This document shows positions 34,310 to 44,884 of a stretch of 64,000 bases of DNA, one piece after another. Origin of the DNA: Argyresthia goedartella (taxonomy: Eukaryota; Arthropoda; Insecta; Lepidoptera; Argyresthiidae); NCBI GenBank assembly GCA_949825045.1, contig OX463829.1:25576715-25640714 (forward strand). The letters are read 5' to 3'. Position 1 is the first letter of the stretch. Every line of letters starts with the position of its first letter. The translations under genes were made by a program, and so were the position numbers. The notes beneath the pieces are model-generated. The model was not told the DNA's origin. It saw only the letters and a list, made by a program, of their open reading frames with translations, and searched no databases.

Positions 34310-34953
34310 AAGCTTAATGGAAGAAGACGAAGAGGAAGAGACACAACATGATAAAAAAGTCACCTTACCAACCTACTCCGCGAAAAAGAAAAGCCAATGA
34401 TGCAGTCGATAATGAGATTATCCAAGCCATAAAGGAAACAGAAAATAGACACCTGTCATTTTTAAGGCCATATTACCATCATTAAACAAATTGAAAGATC
34501 ACCAAACCCTATCATTTCAAAGTCGTGTTTTACTAATCCTAACAGATTTACACCAGATTTCATATCAGTATCAAACACCAAGTGGTTATCAGACTGCTTC
34601 TCAGGATAGGTACCAAAGACCTTAATCATAACATCAGACTAACAATCAACCAACACAAATTTTCACCTATCCATCAACAATGTCATCAAATGTTCCTAAA
34701 ACACATGCCCAAAGTCAACCATCGACTTCATCAAATCCCAAATCACCAAACCCAACTTTCGAAGAATTAAACAAAATGTAATTCTTGTTAATAATTCTTC
34801 AAAAGTTGATATAGACATTCTAAAATAACTGTTAAGTTTGTGGTCACATGTTTTCAACGCCTCGTATTTTCTAGTGAAATGATTCCCATCACTATTCACA
34901 ATTGAAAGATATGGGTGCACCCAGTATTGTCTTTTCACATATTTTTTCTCCAA
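34310..34953. mobile_element. PIF/Harbinger remnant: BESS-type ORF end (+) and transposase start (-)
   Basis: On the + strand, 34330-34620 reads a BESS-like segment (HLSFFKAILPSLNKL... FQSRVLLILTDL, after one frameshift) of the MADF/BESS DNA-binding protein that many Harbingers encode. On the minus strand, 34953-34770 reads a Harbinger transposase N-terminus (KRQYWVHPYLS, LNSYFRMSISTFEELL). The two genes converge and their ends are deleted. The DDE core is absent. Confidence 0.65.
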
Positions 34954-35569
34954 CCTCTCTCCTTCTTTTTAACAAAAAGAATAGGTGTGCGGTCCATATC
35001 TAGTACGAGACTGCTATTTCTCCGGTTACGTTAGTGAAGAATGTACCGGAATATTACAAGGCACGGCGACATGCAACGTTGCGGTGTCGTGACTTGTATT
35101 TTTGTGATACGTTAACGTAAATTGGTACGTTATGTCAACGCACCGTGCCACGATACCGCACCGTTCCACGTTGACGACGTCGTGACGTGGAGATGTGGAC
35201 AAGCCCTTCGTCCCATTTAATACTACTTACTCTGTGCCCATACACGCTTGCCTACATCTCTCCAACCTCAGATTTCCATCACAATAAGACGTTTTGCCAT
35301 TGCCAAACGTCGAACAGTAGTCAACGAGAAAGATGGCCATTATGGAACGCTCTTATTTATCCCCATACTCTTATCCTTTTACCATAGTAGAACCATATGA
35401 ATCCAAGACGCTCAAGGACGATCACGATTTGTCATCAAAAGTGTGGTGTGATTCACAGGTACATTCTAATACAGGCGCGACGACGTATCGTGAATTCGTC
35501 CTCGAGCTTCTTGGCTATATCTATATGGTTCTCGCTGTTTATGTCATCATATTATTAAACTTTTAACAG
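34954..35569. other. Flank of the Harbinger remnant and end of gene 2 intron 4
   Basis: Holds GC-rich short inverted motifs (ACGTTAACGT, CGACGTCGTGACG). An open stretch with a good donor at 35333-35458 was examined and not accepted as an exon. Confidence 0.35.
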
Positions 35570-35742
35570 GTGAACCAAAACCGTCCCGCACGCACCCCGG
35601 CCGGCTGGCTCGCTTCATGGTGGCCATATCGGACCGCATCGCGGTGTGGATAGAGAACGCGGTCTACCGTGCGGACTCTGTGGAGGCGTGCGAGTCAGGC
35701 TCGGACGAGCATATGTGCGATGGAGAGCGGCTGGTGGTGTAA
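35570..35742 (+). CDS. Gene 2, last coding exon (5)
   Basis: The acceptor ACTTTTAACAG (to 35569) gives phase 1 entry. The exon reads EPKPSRTHPGRLARFMVAIS, then DRIAVWIENAVYRAD, and an acidic Cys-containing tail ending at TAA 35740-35742. High GC content and long hydrophobic-charged periodicity against AT-rich flanks support real coding sequence. An alternative donor (CTG|GTGGTG, 35734) could extend the gene, but AATAAA follows 190 bp downstream. Confidence 0.62.
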
Positions 35743-35928
35743 TGTCGTCTTCAAGATGCTCCTACTGTCGATACCGTGAGTGTTATGCCCGATTACCATA
35801 TGCTGCTGAAATCAACTGTCGCTTAAATGACTTACCGGTGCTGTCGTGTCCCGAGAGAGAAGAATAGACATAGACAATGTAGGTATGTTTACTCATAAAA
35901 TGAACCAGCTCAATGTGACATCTTTCTG

Positions 35929-35934
35929 AATAAA
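35929..35934 (+). promoter_or_regulatory. Poly(A) signal for gene 2
   Basis: AATAAA 187 bp after the stop codon of exon 5. Confidence 0.5.
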
Positions 35935-35942
35935 ATTGATAT

Positions 35943-36508
35943 CGGTACAAATACTGACGTAACTGATAATTATGATGCTAATGTGATTAATGATAATAAT
36001 GATAATGGAATTAATAATAACAATGATAGAAATGATAGTGATGGAATTGACATGCGTACAAAAAATGACATAATGGAATCTTATAGATGTTACGGGATTT
36101 TTGAAAATTGGATCGCGATTTTGAGCATCAACACTTTAAGATAAGGTTCAAATCCTACGAAACAAAATTGATCGTTGTAACGATCGGTAGTAACATCTGG
36201 GTTAATAAGAACATTGTAAGTGAGACTACGACACAAGGTTATACAAGCAATAATATTTTTCATTTATAACAGCATAAATATTGTAGTGTTATGCTACTTA
36301 CATGCTATTCTTGCTTCCTATCCCTTAGCTCCAGCTCCACCATCAGTCTTTTTGTTTGTCCTTCAGGGTACCTTGCTCTGTCATGCTTTCATGCTTTTCA
36401 GCTATATTCTTGCTGCTGCTGCTTGATGCTTGCTGAGCTGTGCAACTTATTATTTGTCATCACCTTTATCTCCATAGGACCCTGTAACGTTTGAAACCAT
36501 AAGAACAT
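35943..36508. other. No gene; imperfect GATAAT-rich tract
   Basis: AT-rich tract with GATAAT/AATGATA repeats at 35960-36060; nothing else recognised. Confidence 0.4.
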
Positions 36509-37480
36509 GTTAACAAATCATTTTCGTTCTGCATTTTCATGCTATCAGCATTTCTAAATCGATAGCGAAGGGGCTTACCTTTGGTGACCTTGTTTTTGGC
36601 TTTCTCCGAAACTCTGCAATCTCGGGCTTCGTGCGCGCTGGTGCGCTATCCTTTTTTCTTTCGCTGTTATGTAATTTGCTGCATGGTTTTCTGTTTGTTT
36701 ACCGTATTACGAGCCTGAAACTAAACTTTGACATCTGTTGATGCCGTTGTTTATCTGGTTGTCATGGCAATGTCCATTCAAACTCGTTAGCGGTCTGATA
36801 TGTTTGTTTCAATACTTTTACAAAAATACTCTTTCTCTCTTGGCCACTCACAAAAATTACGTTTAATTTAAATAATTTTTAGAACTCTCCAAAAAGGGTA
36901 TAAAAGCGGAACATTTCTGAAATTCGGGAGTCTCACGTCAGCTTCTGAACTGGAAGTATCACCTAAAGGCCTTATCCCGGGGTCGCACTACCCCGGGATC
37001 CTGCGAGCCTTCAAACTCCCTCAAAACCTTCAAATAAATCTTCAAACAACGGGATTCTGCGAGCCGTGCCTACGCCGCTACCGTTCCTACAACGAAGATT
37101 TCTACAACGGGATTCTGTGAGCCGTGCCTACGCCGCTACCGTTCCTACAACGACGATTTCTACAACGGGATCCAGCGAGCCGTAGCTACAAGTACGCCGC
37201 TACCGTTCCTACAACGACGATTTCAACAACATCTACAACTACAAATACGCCCGCAACCTGTTCATCACCCCACTGGTCTACTTCTCTTTGTGTTCTCCGC
37301 TTCCTTCTTTCTATCCAGACATCTGTATTTTATAAAACCTGTTTCACCTCATTCATCTTCATCTTCCTCTCATTTTTTAAAATTAATTCATTGTAAATAG
37401 CCCAAATAAATTGTCATTTCTAAATTTTATTCTGGTTGTTTTCTGTTAGGTTCTGGTTAGGTTCGTATCCTCACACGACA
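36509..37480 (+). other. LTR-like promoter segment (possible solo LTR)
   Basis: A TATAAAA box at 36899-36905, a GC-rich transcribed leader with tandem repeats, an AATAAA at 37405 and a GT-rich downstream region give an LTR-like order. The proposed ends are TGTT... and ...GACA. No target duplication or second LTR was found. Confidence 0.4.
37051..37230 (+). repeat. 58-bp tandem repeat, three copies
   Basis: Units starting GGGATTCTG or GGGATCCAG at 37051, 37109 and 37167 contain GCCGCTACCGTTCCTACAAC. Unit 3 has a 6-bp insertion. Confidence 0.9.
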
Positions 37481-37540
37481 ATATTCTCTATCAAAAAATT
37501 AACAATCTGATCAGTAACGCTGACAACCTTTAGTACAATT

Positions 37541-37797
37541 TTGACGACCCGAATGGACGAGTCGGCAGTGACCCTGCCTACGAAGCCAACGGTCCCGGGT
37601 TCGAGTCCCGGTGGGGGCAAATATTTGTTTGATGACAACGGATGTTTGTACCCTAGTCATGGTTGTTTATCTATCTAAGTATAATATTTATCTATATAAG
37701 TATGTGTATCATTGTCTAGTACCCAAGATACAGGGAATCCTAGTTTGGGGCTAGATCAATGTGTGTAAATAGTGTCCAAGGTATTATTATTAATTGG
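37541..37797 (+). mobile_element. tRNA-derived SINE, full length
   Basis: Begins TTGACGACCCGAATGG. Pol III A box-like GGACGAGTCGG and B box GGTTCGAGTCC (37598-37608) are present, followed by a tRNA-unrelated body and a 3' tail AATAGTGTCCAAGG then ATT repeats. The same family occurs near 47.5-48.0 kb and as a tail at 12144. Confidence 0.9.
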
Positions 37798-37809
37798 AGG
37801 AATTAAAAA

Positions 37810-38671
37810 CCCTTCGGGGGCAACTCGGCCTACACGCCACTCAGCCCGCGGGCTCAGTTGACCACTTTTATTTTTTCGGTGGTGACTCGGCCCATTAATT
37901 TTCCAAGGGGTCTACTCAGCCCGCGGGCTCAGTAGACAACAGTTTAACGCTGTATGGTCTACTCAGCCCGATTGGATTTGGCCGACTTATGTACCATTAA
38001 GGCGAAATATGTTCAGGAAAGTACAGGAAGGCAGTGAGAAGGGGCCTGGAATTTTCTACTTCATTACACGAAAACTATGGTAATGGATATGTATTATTTA
38101 ATAAATCTGACAAACTTAACAAAATAAAATAATAATAAATTCAAATAAAATAATAACTCCTTCTTCATGAGTTCGTGTATTAGTCAACGAACAACACGTT
38201 ACATATGAATCTAGAATCTTAAATGTTCGATACATAACGCAAAACCTTTTTATTGTTTTCTAGATCCATTAATATTTCATTAATTCTGTCATTAACATCG
38301 AATTTTTCTTTTACTAAAGTTATTTTCTCTTAATTTGTTTACATTTGTTCTCATTAGCCGTTGTAACACTACCAGAAGTTTTAAATATAAGTATTGTTCC
38401 AAAGACAATATTAATCAGATGAAAAAAAAAATACCTCTTCTGAGATAAAACCTTTAGCTTAAAACAAAATGGGCTGAGTCGATTCTATGGCGATAGACTG
38501 TTATCGATTGAGCCCGCGGGCTGAGTTCCCTATAACGATAGACAGTGGTTAATTGAGCCCGCGGCGGCGGGCTGAGTTGACCTAGTCGCCCGAGTCGCCC
38601 CCAATATAAACAGTATTGGTCAACTGAGCCCGCCGGCTGAGCAGTGTGAGGGCCGAGTTGCCCCCGAAGAG
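37810..38671. mobile_element. 862-bp TIR element with 8-bp target duplication and iterated GC palindromes
   Basis: TIRs CCCTTCGGGGGCAACTCGGC and (right, inverted) CTCTTCGGGGGCAACTCGGC. The flanks carry ATTAAAAA on both sides (37802-37809, 38672-38679). No coding capacity. Copies of CAGCCCGCGGGCTCAGT-like palindromes lie near both ends (see findings). An 8-bp duplication fits hAT or P-type superfamilies. Confidence 0.9.
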
Positions 38672-38679
38672 ATTAAAAA

Positions 38680-39349
38680 AGGTAAATAAACCAATAGACG
38701 TTATATGTGTCACCGAGCATAGCATGATATCGTCTGATAAAGCCCAACTAAAGCTACCGTACTATACATTATCATCACACTTTAGTAGAAATAATAGAAA
38801 TTGTGGCTCTTGAATAGTAATCAGCAAATATCATAAATATAAATAAATCAAAGAAATACAAAAATGTAGCTTACCTAATATTATCGAATAATGTTGTATA
38901 GAATTAGTCGAACATGAAATTATAATTATATGTATGTACAGGATCCCTCCTTAAAAAATAGGAAAGATTATCTAGAGAAGTTCTTGGCAACACTAGAAAA
39001 AAATCTATAGAGGGGACTTTAACATCGATACCCTAAAAAACACAACTGCTACAATACGATTAAAATCAGTTAACGATTCGGCCAACGTCGGAAATTGTCG
39101 TGAATCCCTCATCTCTCACATAGAGATATCAATTTACAGATATGACCTTTAATTATATTACTCGTTGTTTTATTGAATACAATACAAGAACGATATGAGC
39201 AACAAAACCTCATTTGTAGCTCAAAACTAACACAACTTAGTGTCAATAAAAACAGTGTGACGTATATGATACATTTATGTTTATGAACGCTAATTTCATT
39301 CGTGAAAATATTCGATTCAATCAAAATTAAACTACAATAGTTATGTATC
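38680..39349. other. No gene seen
   Basis: AT-rich, no coding or repeat recognised. Confidence 0.4.
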
Positions 39350-39755
39350 ATGGCTTCAACAAATTTAAAGCGTGGTAAAAAAGTTGTTGCTCAATCTCGT
39401 GAAATTGTAAATAATGTATATTTTAGAAAAGAAGTTAATTTATTTAAAAAAGGTTAAAGTAAATATCATCAAAAAAAAATGTACAGGGTTTGTGAAGCAA
39501 CCGGAGTTTCGAAAAGCAGCGTAATATTTTTTTTAAGGAAAACGACAAGCTCTCAGATCAGTCACCTGAAGATCATCATCGGTGACGAAGAATGGACGAA
39601 AGTCTGTAATCATGCAATAAAGTTTGAAGATGTGTTCTTAACAGAAGAAGAGAAATTAGATGTGTTTAGCGAGCGAGGAGGAGGAGGAGGTTCTCAATTT
39701 GACGTGAATGTTTTTTGTATGTATGTTATAAGATTTCTAGAAGACACGTGAACCG
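39350..39755 (+). pseudogene. Transposon-encoded HTH N-terminus (IS630/Tc1-like)
   Basis: ATG at 39350 opens KRGKKVVAQSREIVNNVY; after a stop near 39453 the same frame continues RVCEATGVSKSSV, a helix-turn-helix of a DDE-transposase family common in insects. Catalytic blocks are missing. A core fragment of what may be the same family lies at 62700-63050. Confidence 0.55.
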
Positions 39756-40189
39756 ATTTACAAAATTCTTTTTGTATTTGATAGGGTACACTTCCGAGAT
39801 GGTCCCATGTATAGATGTTATAGATGTATAGATGTTATTAATGTTCAAATTCATGTTGCTTCTGCATAATACATTGCTTAGGTCTACCTGTTAGTAATGT
39901 CATCTTGGCAGGTGCTATACTTCAAATTGAATGCTACCTAAAAGAAATCGTGGTAATGTATTTCGTGTCATTTCCGTCTCCGGATTTAGGCGATGATATC
40001 CGAGAAAACCCGTATCTTTAACTGATTTTAATCGTATGTTATACTGTTAAAACTGACTATTAAAACGAAACAAAAACTGGTGTGATTTCTCCAAACCTGG
40101 CTTTAACACAAGTGCTTCTTTTTGCTAAATTCTGATACCTTAGCCTTATTCATTAGTCTAATCCCAAATCCATCCAGCAATCCAATCCA

Positions 40190-40400
40190 ATCTAATCTTA
40201 GACAAAAAATATTTGATCAGATTCGATAATATTTGAAAATTGGACATTAATCAGAAACGCTTACACCAATTTGAAATTAAAATATATTTACAATGTATAT
40301 AAGTAGGTATCTACATACAGTCTCTTCCATCGCTAATTACTATTCATTACATGTAAACGTACCTATGATATTGCAAAGATGGAAAATAAATAATGAAATA
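40190..40400 (+). repeat. Dispersed repeat, inverse of 63760-64000
   Basis: AAAATTGGACATTAATCAG, AAGTAGGTATCTAC and CAGTCTCTTCCATCGCTAAT recur in reverse complement at the window's right end. Family unknown. Confidence 0.8.
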
Positions 40401-40909
40401 GATAAAGTGAGTGAACAACCTATACAAGGTTCGTCGAAAAAAGCTCTGGAATCATAGGATTACAGTACATTCTCTAGCGAATCAAATCAAAACTGTTCAG
40501 CCACAGAAGTGCTTTATTTTTGTCTTTACAAAAAAACAGTACTTCAACAGAAAAAGTTTTGGAAACAAGTAGGTATTGAACACAAAATAAATGAGAATAG
40601 ATGATCTATGCATGTTTCGTTTTTGAAATCGCTCAATGCTGCACTGATTTTCACTTTCACTGACTCGGAAGAGTCGGTCGGAACCATTGCTATCCATGCA
40701 GGCACCTCTGAAAGATTCAATAAGGATATGAAATATATGTGTAATACTTAATCAAGTGAATACAGTGATGTGTGTTATTGAACGATTGTATAAGTAATGT
40801 TAATAAGTGAGTGTGAGTGACTGAGTGAGTGAGAGTGTAAGAGGATCATAAGCGCGGCAGAGGGCTGAGTTAAAAACGAACGATAAGGAGACATCGGAGT
40901 TCATAATAA
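40401..40909. other. No gene seen
   Basis: Short GAGT-rich stretch near 40805-40840; otherwise nothing recognised. Confidence 0.4.
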
Positions 40910-41050
40910 TTTCATGATTTATTTATTGCACACAAAGCATATAGTTAACATGAAAATAGTGAACAAAGGCGAGCTTATTTCTAATATGAGATCTCCTCCA
41001 GCAAACCAGGTTAAGATGGGAAAGGTTGATTGCTGAGCAGGGGTAGACCT
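40910..41050 (-). mobile_element. LINE 3' UTR fragment, same family as 41571-44818
   Basis: On the minus strand, TGGTTTGCTGGAGGAGATCT, GAAATAAGCTCGCCTTTGT and the end GTGCAATAAATAAATCATGA match the 3' UTRs at 30770-30885 and 44700-44800. Confidence 0.8.
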
Positions 41051-41465
41051 ATGTGTACAGCAAAATAAATAAATAAAATAAATTATATCATTACTATAAT
41101 AGTATACTAAATACTTGTAATAAACTTTTACTATTATATAGTTATTATTTAATGGCATGTATTTAAACGCTAAACAAATAATGCTCGATTTTTTAATCAA
41201 AATATCTCAAAACTGCAACAAAAATACTGACTGCTCCTCAGAATTTACCCACCAAAAAAATAAATTTGGATGCGGTCCTGATTGCGCGTCGTTATGTGTT
41301 CGCATTATTATTTTGTTATATTTTTTTTTAAATAACAATGATGTGTATATAACTGTGTATCATATTCTACCATAATAATCTAAGCTGAGTATTGCATTGA
41401 AAATGATGCCATAAGTACTTAGATATCTTTCAGCACTCCGAAGGTTAGGGGTCTAGGTCACCCTT

Positions 41466-41498
<33 letters not shown>

Positions 41499-41500
41499 TT
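41466..41500. repeat. (TA)n microsatellite
   Basis: Alternating TA run with one ACATAT interruption, 70 bp before the LINE ORF. Confidence 0.9.
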
Positions 41501-41570
41501 TACTTTATAGGTACTTACTACGTAGGTAGTTTATTTATTTAAATTTTATTTATTTATATTATATAATAAT

Positions 41571-44519
41571 ATGGATAGCTCACTACATATTGAAGATAGT
41601 TTCTTCTCGTGCTCCTCCAACGATGACTTCTTTGAAAGTGCAGAGAGTGACAATGAAAACTCATCTTTAGCGGAATCTCTTTCAATCAAACTGAAAAATG
41701 TTTTTGGGAATGGTCTGGGGAAAAATTTGAACCTAGTTCACATTAATGCCCAGAGTATACACTCGAGTTATTCTGACCTTGTAGACACTTTTAATCAGCA
41801 ATGTATAGACGGCATTCTTGTGTCGGAATCATTCCTTAAGCCTAGCCTGCCCTCTTCTATGTACTGTCTTCCAGGATACAGGCTGTATAGGAATGACAGA
41901 GTTGGGAAGGCTGACGGAGGGGTTGCTGTCTACCTGCGCTCGGATATCCCGTGCAAAGTAGTCAGTGCTTCTCCGAGTCAATACTCCGAATCTGCGGAGT
42001 ATCTTTTCTTGGAAATCTGTCTTCACCATCATAAGGTTCTTCTAGGTGTTTTCTACAGCCCTTCTCTTCGTATAGACTACTTTGAGTCGTTCGAATCCCT
42101 TTTGAATGAATTGACCCCACTGTATAGTGATACTCTTATTCTTGGTGATTTTAACACCTGTCTTCTCAAAAATAACTGCCGCTCTGATAAACTCCAGTCG
42201 ATTGTTGACTCCTTGAATATGCATATTCTTCCCCTCGATGCTACTCACTTTCAGCCTCATTGTACACCCTCCCTCCTTGATCTGATTATAACATCCGATC
42301 CTGACAAGGTAGCTGCTCACGGTCAAATCAATACCCCTTTCTCTTACCATGATCTGATATTTCTATCATACAAGATAAGGTCTCCCAAGAGTAGAGCTAA
42401 ATTCTTAGATATTCGCAGCTTTAAAAAATTGGATCTTGACTCTCTTAAAGCTGATGCCTCCTCTATTGATTGGTCCCCCGTCATCTCTAGCGAGACCGTT
42501 GATGACAAAGTCAACAACTTCAACACAATTATCTTGGGGTTGTTTGACAAACACGCTCCAATCAAGAGAGTTAGGGTGAAGCACCTGCCCGCACCTTGGC
42601 TTAACGACGTTATCAAACGCCTAATGACCAAGAGGAACCGAGCTAAATGCCGCTACAAGAAAGACCCAACTAACGAGAACTTTCACACATTCAAATCTCT
42701 CCGTAATCGATGCAACCGTATGTGTCGTGACGCTAAGCGCCGCCACATATACGAGTGCATCGAGAACTACACTCCTGCTCAGGTGTGGAAGTTTCTACGT
42801 ACTCTTGGCGTCGGTAAGTCCCGGGATCTGCCAGTCGGTAATGTCGATCTCAACGGTCTCAATAGATTCTTCTCTGCCCCCCCTGTCGTGATGGACTTTA
42901 TCGTCAAGGAAGCCACCCTGCGTAGCCTCCGGTTAAGACCTGCTGCTACTACTACTCCTTTCGAGTTCAGCCCGGTTGGAGTCGATGCTGTTAGGAAGGC
43001 AGTGCTGGCAATTTCTTCTAAAGCTGTTGGAGATGACAAAATTTGTCCTCGAATGATCAGGAGCGTGCTCGACGAGCTGCTTCCTGCAATCACTCATTTA
43101 ATTAACTATTCTTTATCAGAGTGTTCCTTTCCCAAAGTATGGAAGAAGGCACATGTCATCCCTTTGCCTAAAACATCCAATCCTTCCTCCTTCAAAGAGT
43201 TTCGTCCCATCTCCATCCTACCGCTCCTTTCCAAAGTTCTTGAATCCGTTGTCCATACCCAGTTCTCTTCCTATCTATCCAGAAATAATTTGATCAACCG
43301 CTTCCAATCCGGCTTCAGGTCAGGTCACAGCACCGCAACGGCTTTGTTAAAGGTCACGGATGATATCCAGTTCGCTATGGATAACAAACAGCTTTCTGTG
43401 CTAGCACTGCTTGACTTCAGTAGCGCCTTCAACTGTGTTGATTTTGACATTCTCACTCAAATATTAAGGTCCCTTAATGTCTCGTCTCGCTCGGCCTGCT
43501 GGTTTGACTCTTATCTTAGAGATCGCCAGCAGCGCATAAGGTCTGAGGAGACCTTTACTGAGTGGTGCGATCTTTTGGCGGGAGTTCCTCAGGGTGGTAT
43601 TCTTTCCCCTCTCTTATTCTCTGTCTTCATCAACTCCATCTCCGATGTTATCTCCTCCCCATATCATCTCTATGCTGATGATCTTCAGATTTATCGTCAT
43701 TTCCTCTTTAGTGATGTGAACCTGGCTATAGACACACTGAACGCTGACCTTGAGAACATCAGAACCTGGGCTTTGTCATACGGATTGCTGGTGAACCCCA
43801 GTAAGTCCCAGGCGATTATTATAGGTACTAGACACTCCTTAAACGTATTACAACAATTGCCCATACCGCCGGTTACCTATGACGGTACTCTAATCGCCTA
43901 CAGTGACAAGGCCAAAAACCTGGGTGTCATGTTTGATAGACAACTCTCCTGGACTAACCATGTCAGCGAGGTCAGTAGGCGCGTCTTTGCCACCTTTCAC
44001 TCACTAAGACGGCTTCAGAACTTTCTGCCCCATCAAACAAAAATTACTCTTGCTCAATCTCTTCTTCTCCCCTTGATCGATTATGCCGATGTTTGTTGGG
44101 CTAGCGCCAACGAAGAGCAACTGAACAGACTCGAGCGACTTCAAAATCTCGGGATTCGGTTTATCTTCGGACTGCGCAAGTTCGATCACGTCTCGCAGTA
44201 TCGCAAGGAGTTAAAATGGCTGCCGATCCGTCTTCGTCGGGACACACACATCCTCACTCTTCTATTCAACATCTTAAGCAACCCTCGATACCCTAGCTTT
44301 CTCCGTGAGCTTTTTCAATTTCTCCCTTCGGCTCGTCCACGTAGAACTCACACGGCTTCCCTGCTCTCTATACCTCATCACAACACCGTCGCATACAAGC
44401 ACTGTTTTCGATTGCGGGCGATCACTCTCTGGAACTCGCTTCCCTGCACTATCAGAGATAGTCCATCTCTGCCCGTCTTTAAGAATCGTTTGAAGGAGCA
44501 TTATCTTTCTCTATCCTAG
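41571..44519 (+). CDS. LINE ORF2, endonuclease-reverse transcriptase, uninterrupted 982 codons
   Basis: Target-primed retrotransposition protein. The apurinic-type endonuclease is at about residues 50-270: NLVHINAQSI, ESFL (catalytic Glu), LGDFN (about 190), SYHDLIF (the SDH block, with Tyr for Asp, near 258). The reverse transcriptase is at about 470-760: PLPKTSNPSSFKEFRPIS, ALLDFSSAF (motif A, near 615), GVPQGGILSPLLF, YADDLQIY (near 700) and LGVMFD. A thumb/C-terminal region with WLPIRLRRDTHILTLL follows. No ORF1 is visible upstream, so the copy is 5' truncated or of an ORF2-only type. The family belongs to the CR1/Jockey group. Confidence 0.92.
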   Translation: MDSSLHIEDSFFSCSSNDDFFESAESDNENSSLAESLSIKLKNVFGNGLGKNLNLVHINAQSIHSSYSDLVDTFNQQCIDGILVSESFLKPSLPSSMYCLPGYRLYRNDRVGKADGGVAVYLRSDIPCKVVSASPSQYSESAEYLFLEICLHHHKVLLGVFYSPSLRIDYFESFESLLNELTPLYSDTLILGDFNTCLLKNNCRSDKLQSIVDSLNMHILPLDATHFQPHCTPSLLDLIITSDPDKVAAHGQINTPFSYHDLIFLSYKIRSPKSRAKFLDIRSFKKLDLDSLKADASSIDWSPVISSETVDDKVNNFNTIILGLFDKHAPIKRVRVKHLPAPWLNDVIKRLMTKRNRAKCRYKKDPTNENFHTFKSLRNRCNRMCRDAKRRHIYECIENYTPAQVWKFLRTLGVGKSRDLPVGNVDLNGLNRFFSAPPVVMDFIVKEATLRSLRLRPAATTTPFEFSPVGVDAVRKAVLAISSKAVGDDKICPRMIRSVLDELLPAITHLINYSLSECSFPKVWKKAHVIPLPKTSNPSSFKEFRPISILPLLSKVLESVVHTQFSSYLSRNNLINRFQSGFRSGHSTATALLKVTDDIQFAMDNKQLSVLALLDFSSAFNCVDFDILTQILRSLNVSSRSACWFDSYLRDRQQRIRSEETFTEWCDLLAGVPQGGILSPLLFSVFINSISDVISSPYHLYADDLQIYRHFLFSDVNLAIDTLNADLENIRTWALSYGLLVNPSKSQAIIIGTRHSLNVLQQLPIPPVTYDGTLIAYSDKAKNLGVMFDRQLSWTNHVSEVSRRVFATFHSLRRLQNFLPHQTKITLAQSLLLPLIDYADVCWASANEEQLNRLERLQNLGIRFIFGLRKFDHVSQYRKELKWLPIRLRRDTHILTLLFNILSNPRYPSFLRELFQFLPSARPRRTHTASLLSIPHHNTVAYKHCFRLRAITLWNSLPCTIRDSPSLPVFKNRLKEHYLSLS

Positions 44520-44818
44520 ATTTGAGCTTTGTATATATTAGTTTATTTAGGTGTATTTATATTTTTATATAATATTTATGTACTTGTGTATGTAGTGTAT
44601 CTAGCAGTTAGTTCAATAGTTCCGTAATATATGTATGTATCTTATCAGAGCACATAGGTCTATCCTGTATATTAAATTATTCTTATCAACCTTGGGTTTA
44701 CTGGAAGAGATCTCTATTTAGAGATAAGCATGCCTTTGTAGATGTCCTTTCTGTTTATTATATCTTATGTTGTTTTATGTGCAATAAATATATATGAAAT
44801 ATGAAATATATGAAATTT
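44520..44818 (+). other. 3' UTR and short-repeat terminus of the LINE
   Basis: Contains CTGGAAGAGATCTC...AGAGATAAGC, shared by three copies in the window, and ends in CAATAAATATATATGAAAT with repeated ATGAAATA units. Confidence 0.85.
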
Positions 44819-44884
44819 TGCAAACTGTTTAACTACTTATGTAAAACCGTTATACTAAGTGATTATCTGATATCTGAATGTAAA

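Noticed and set aside
35333..35458. Open stretch MAIMERSYLSPYSYPFTIVEP... ending at a good donor CAG|GTACAT, as an exon of gene 2
   Set aside because: It would end in phase 0, but the next accepted exon (35570) needs phase 1, and no reading in phase 0 survives there. Composition is AT-rich and unlike the other exons.
37541..37610. tRNA gene
   Set aside because: Only the A and B boxes resemble a tRNA; the body and ATT tail show that it is a SINE, and copies exist elsewhere in the window.
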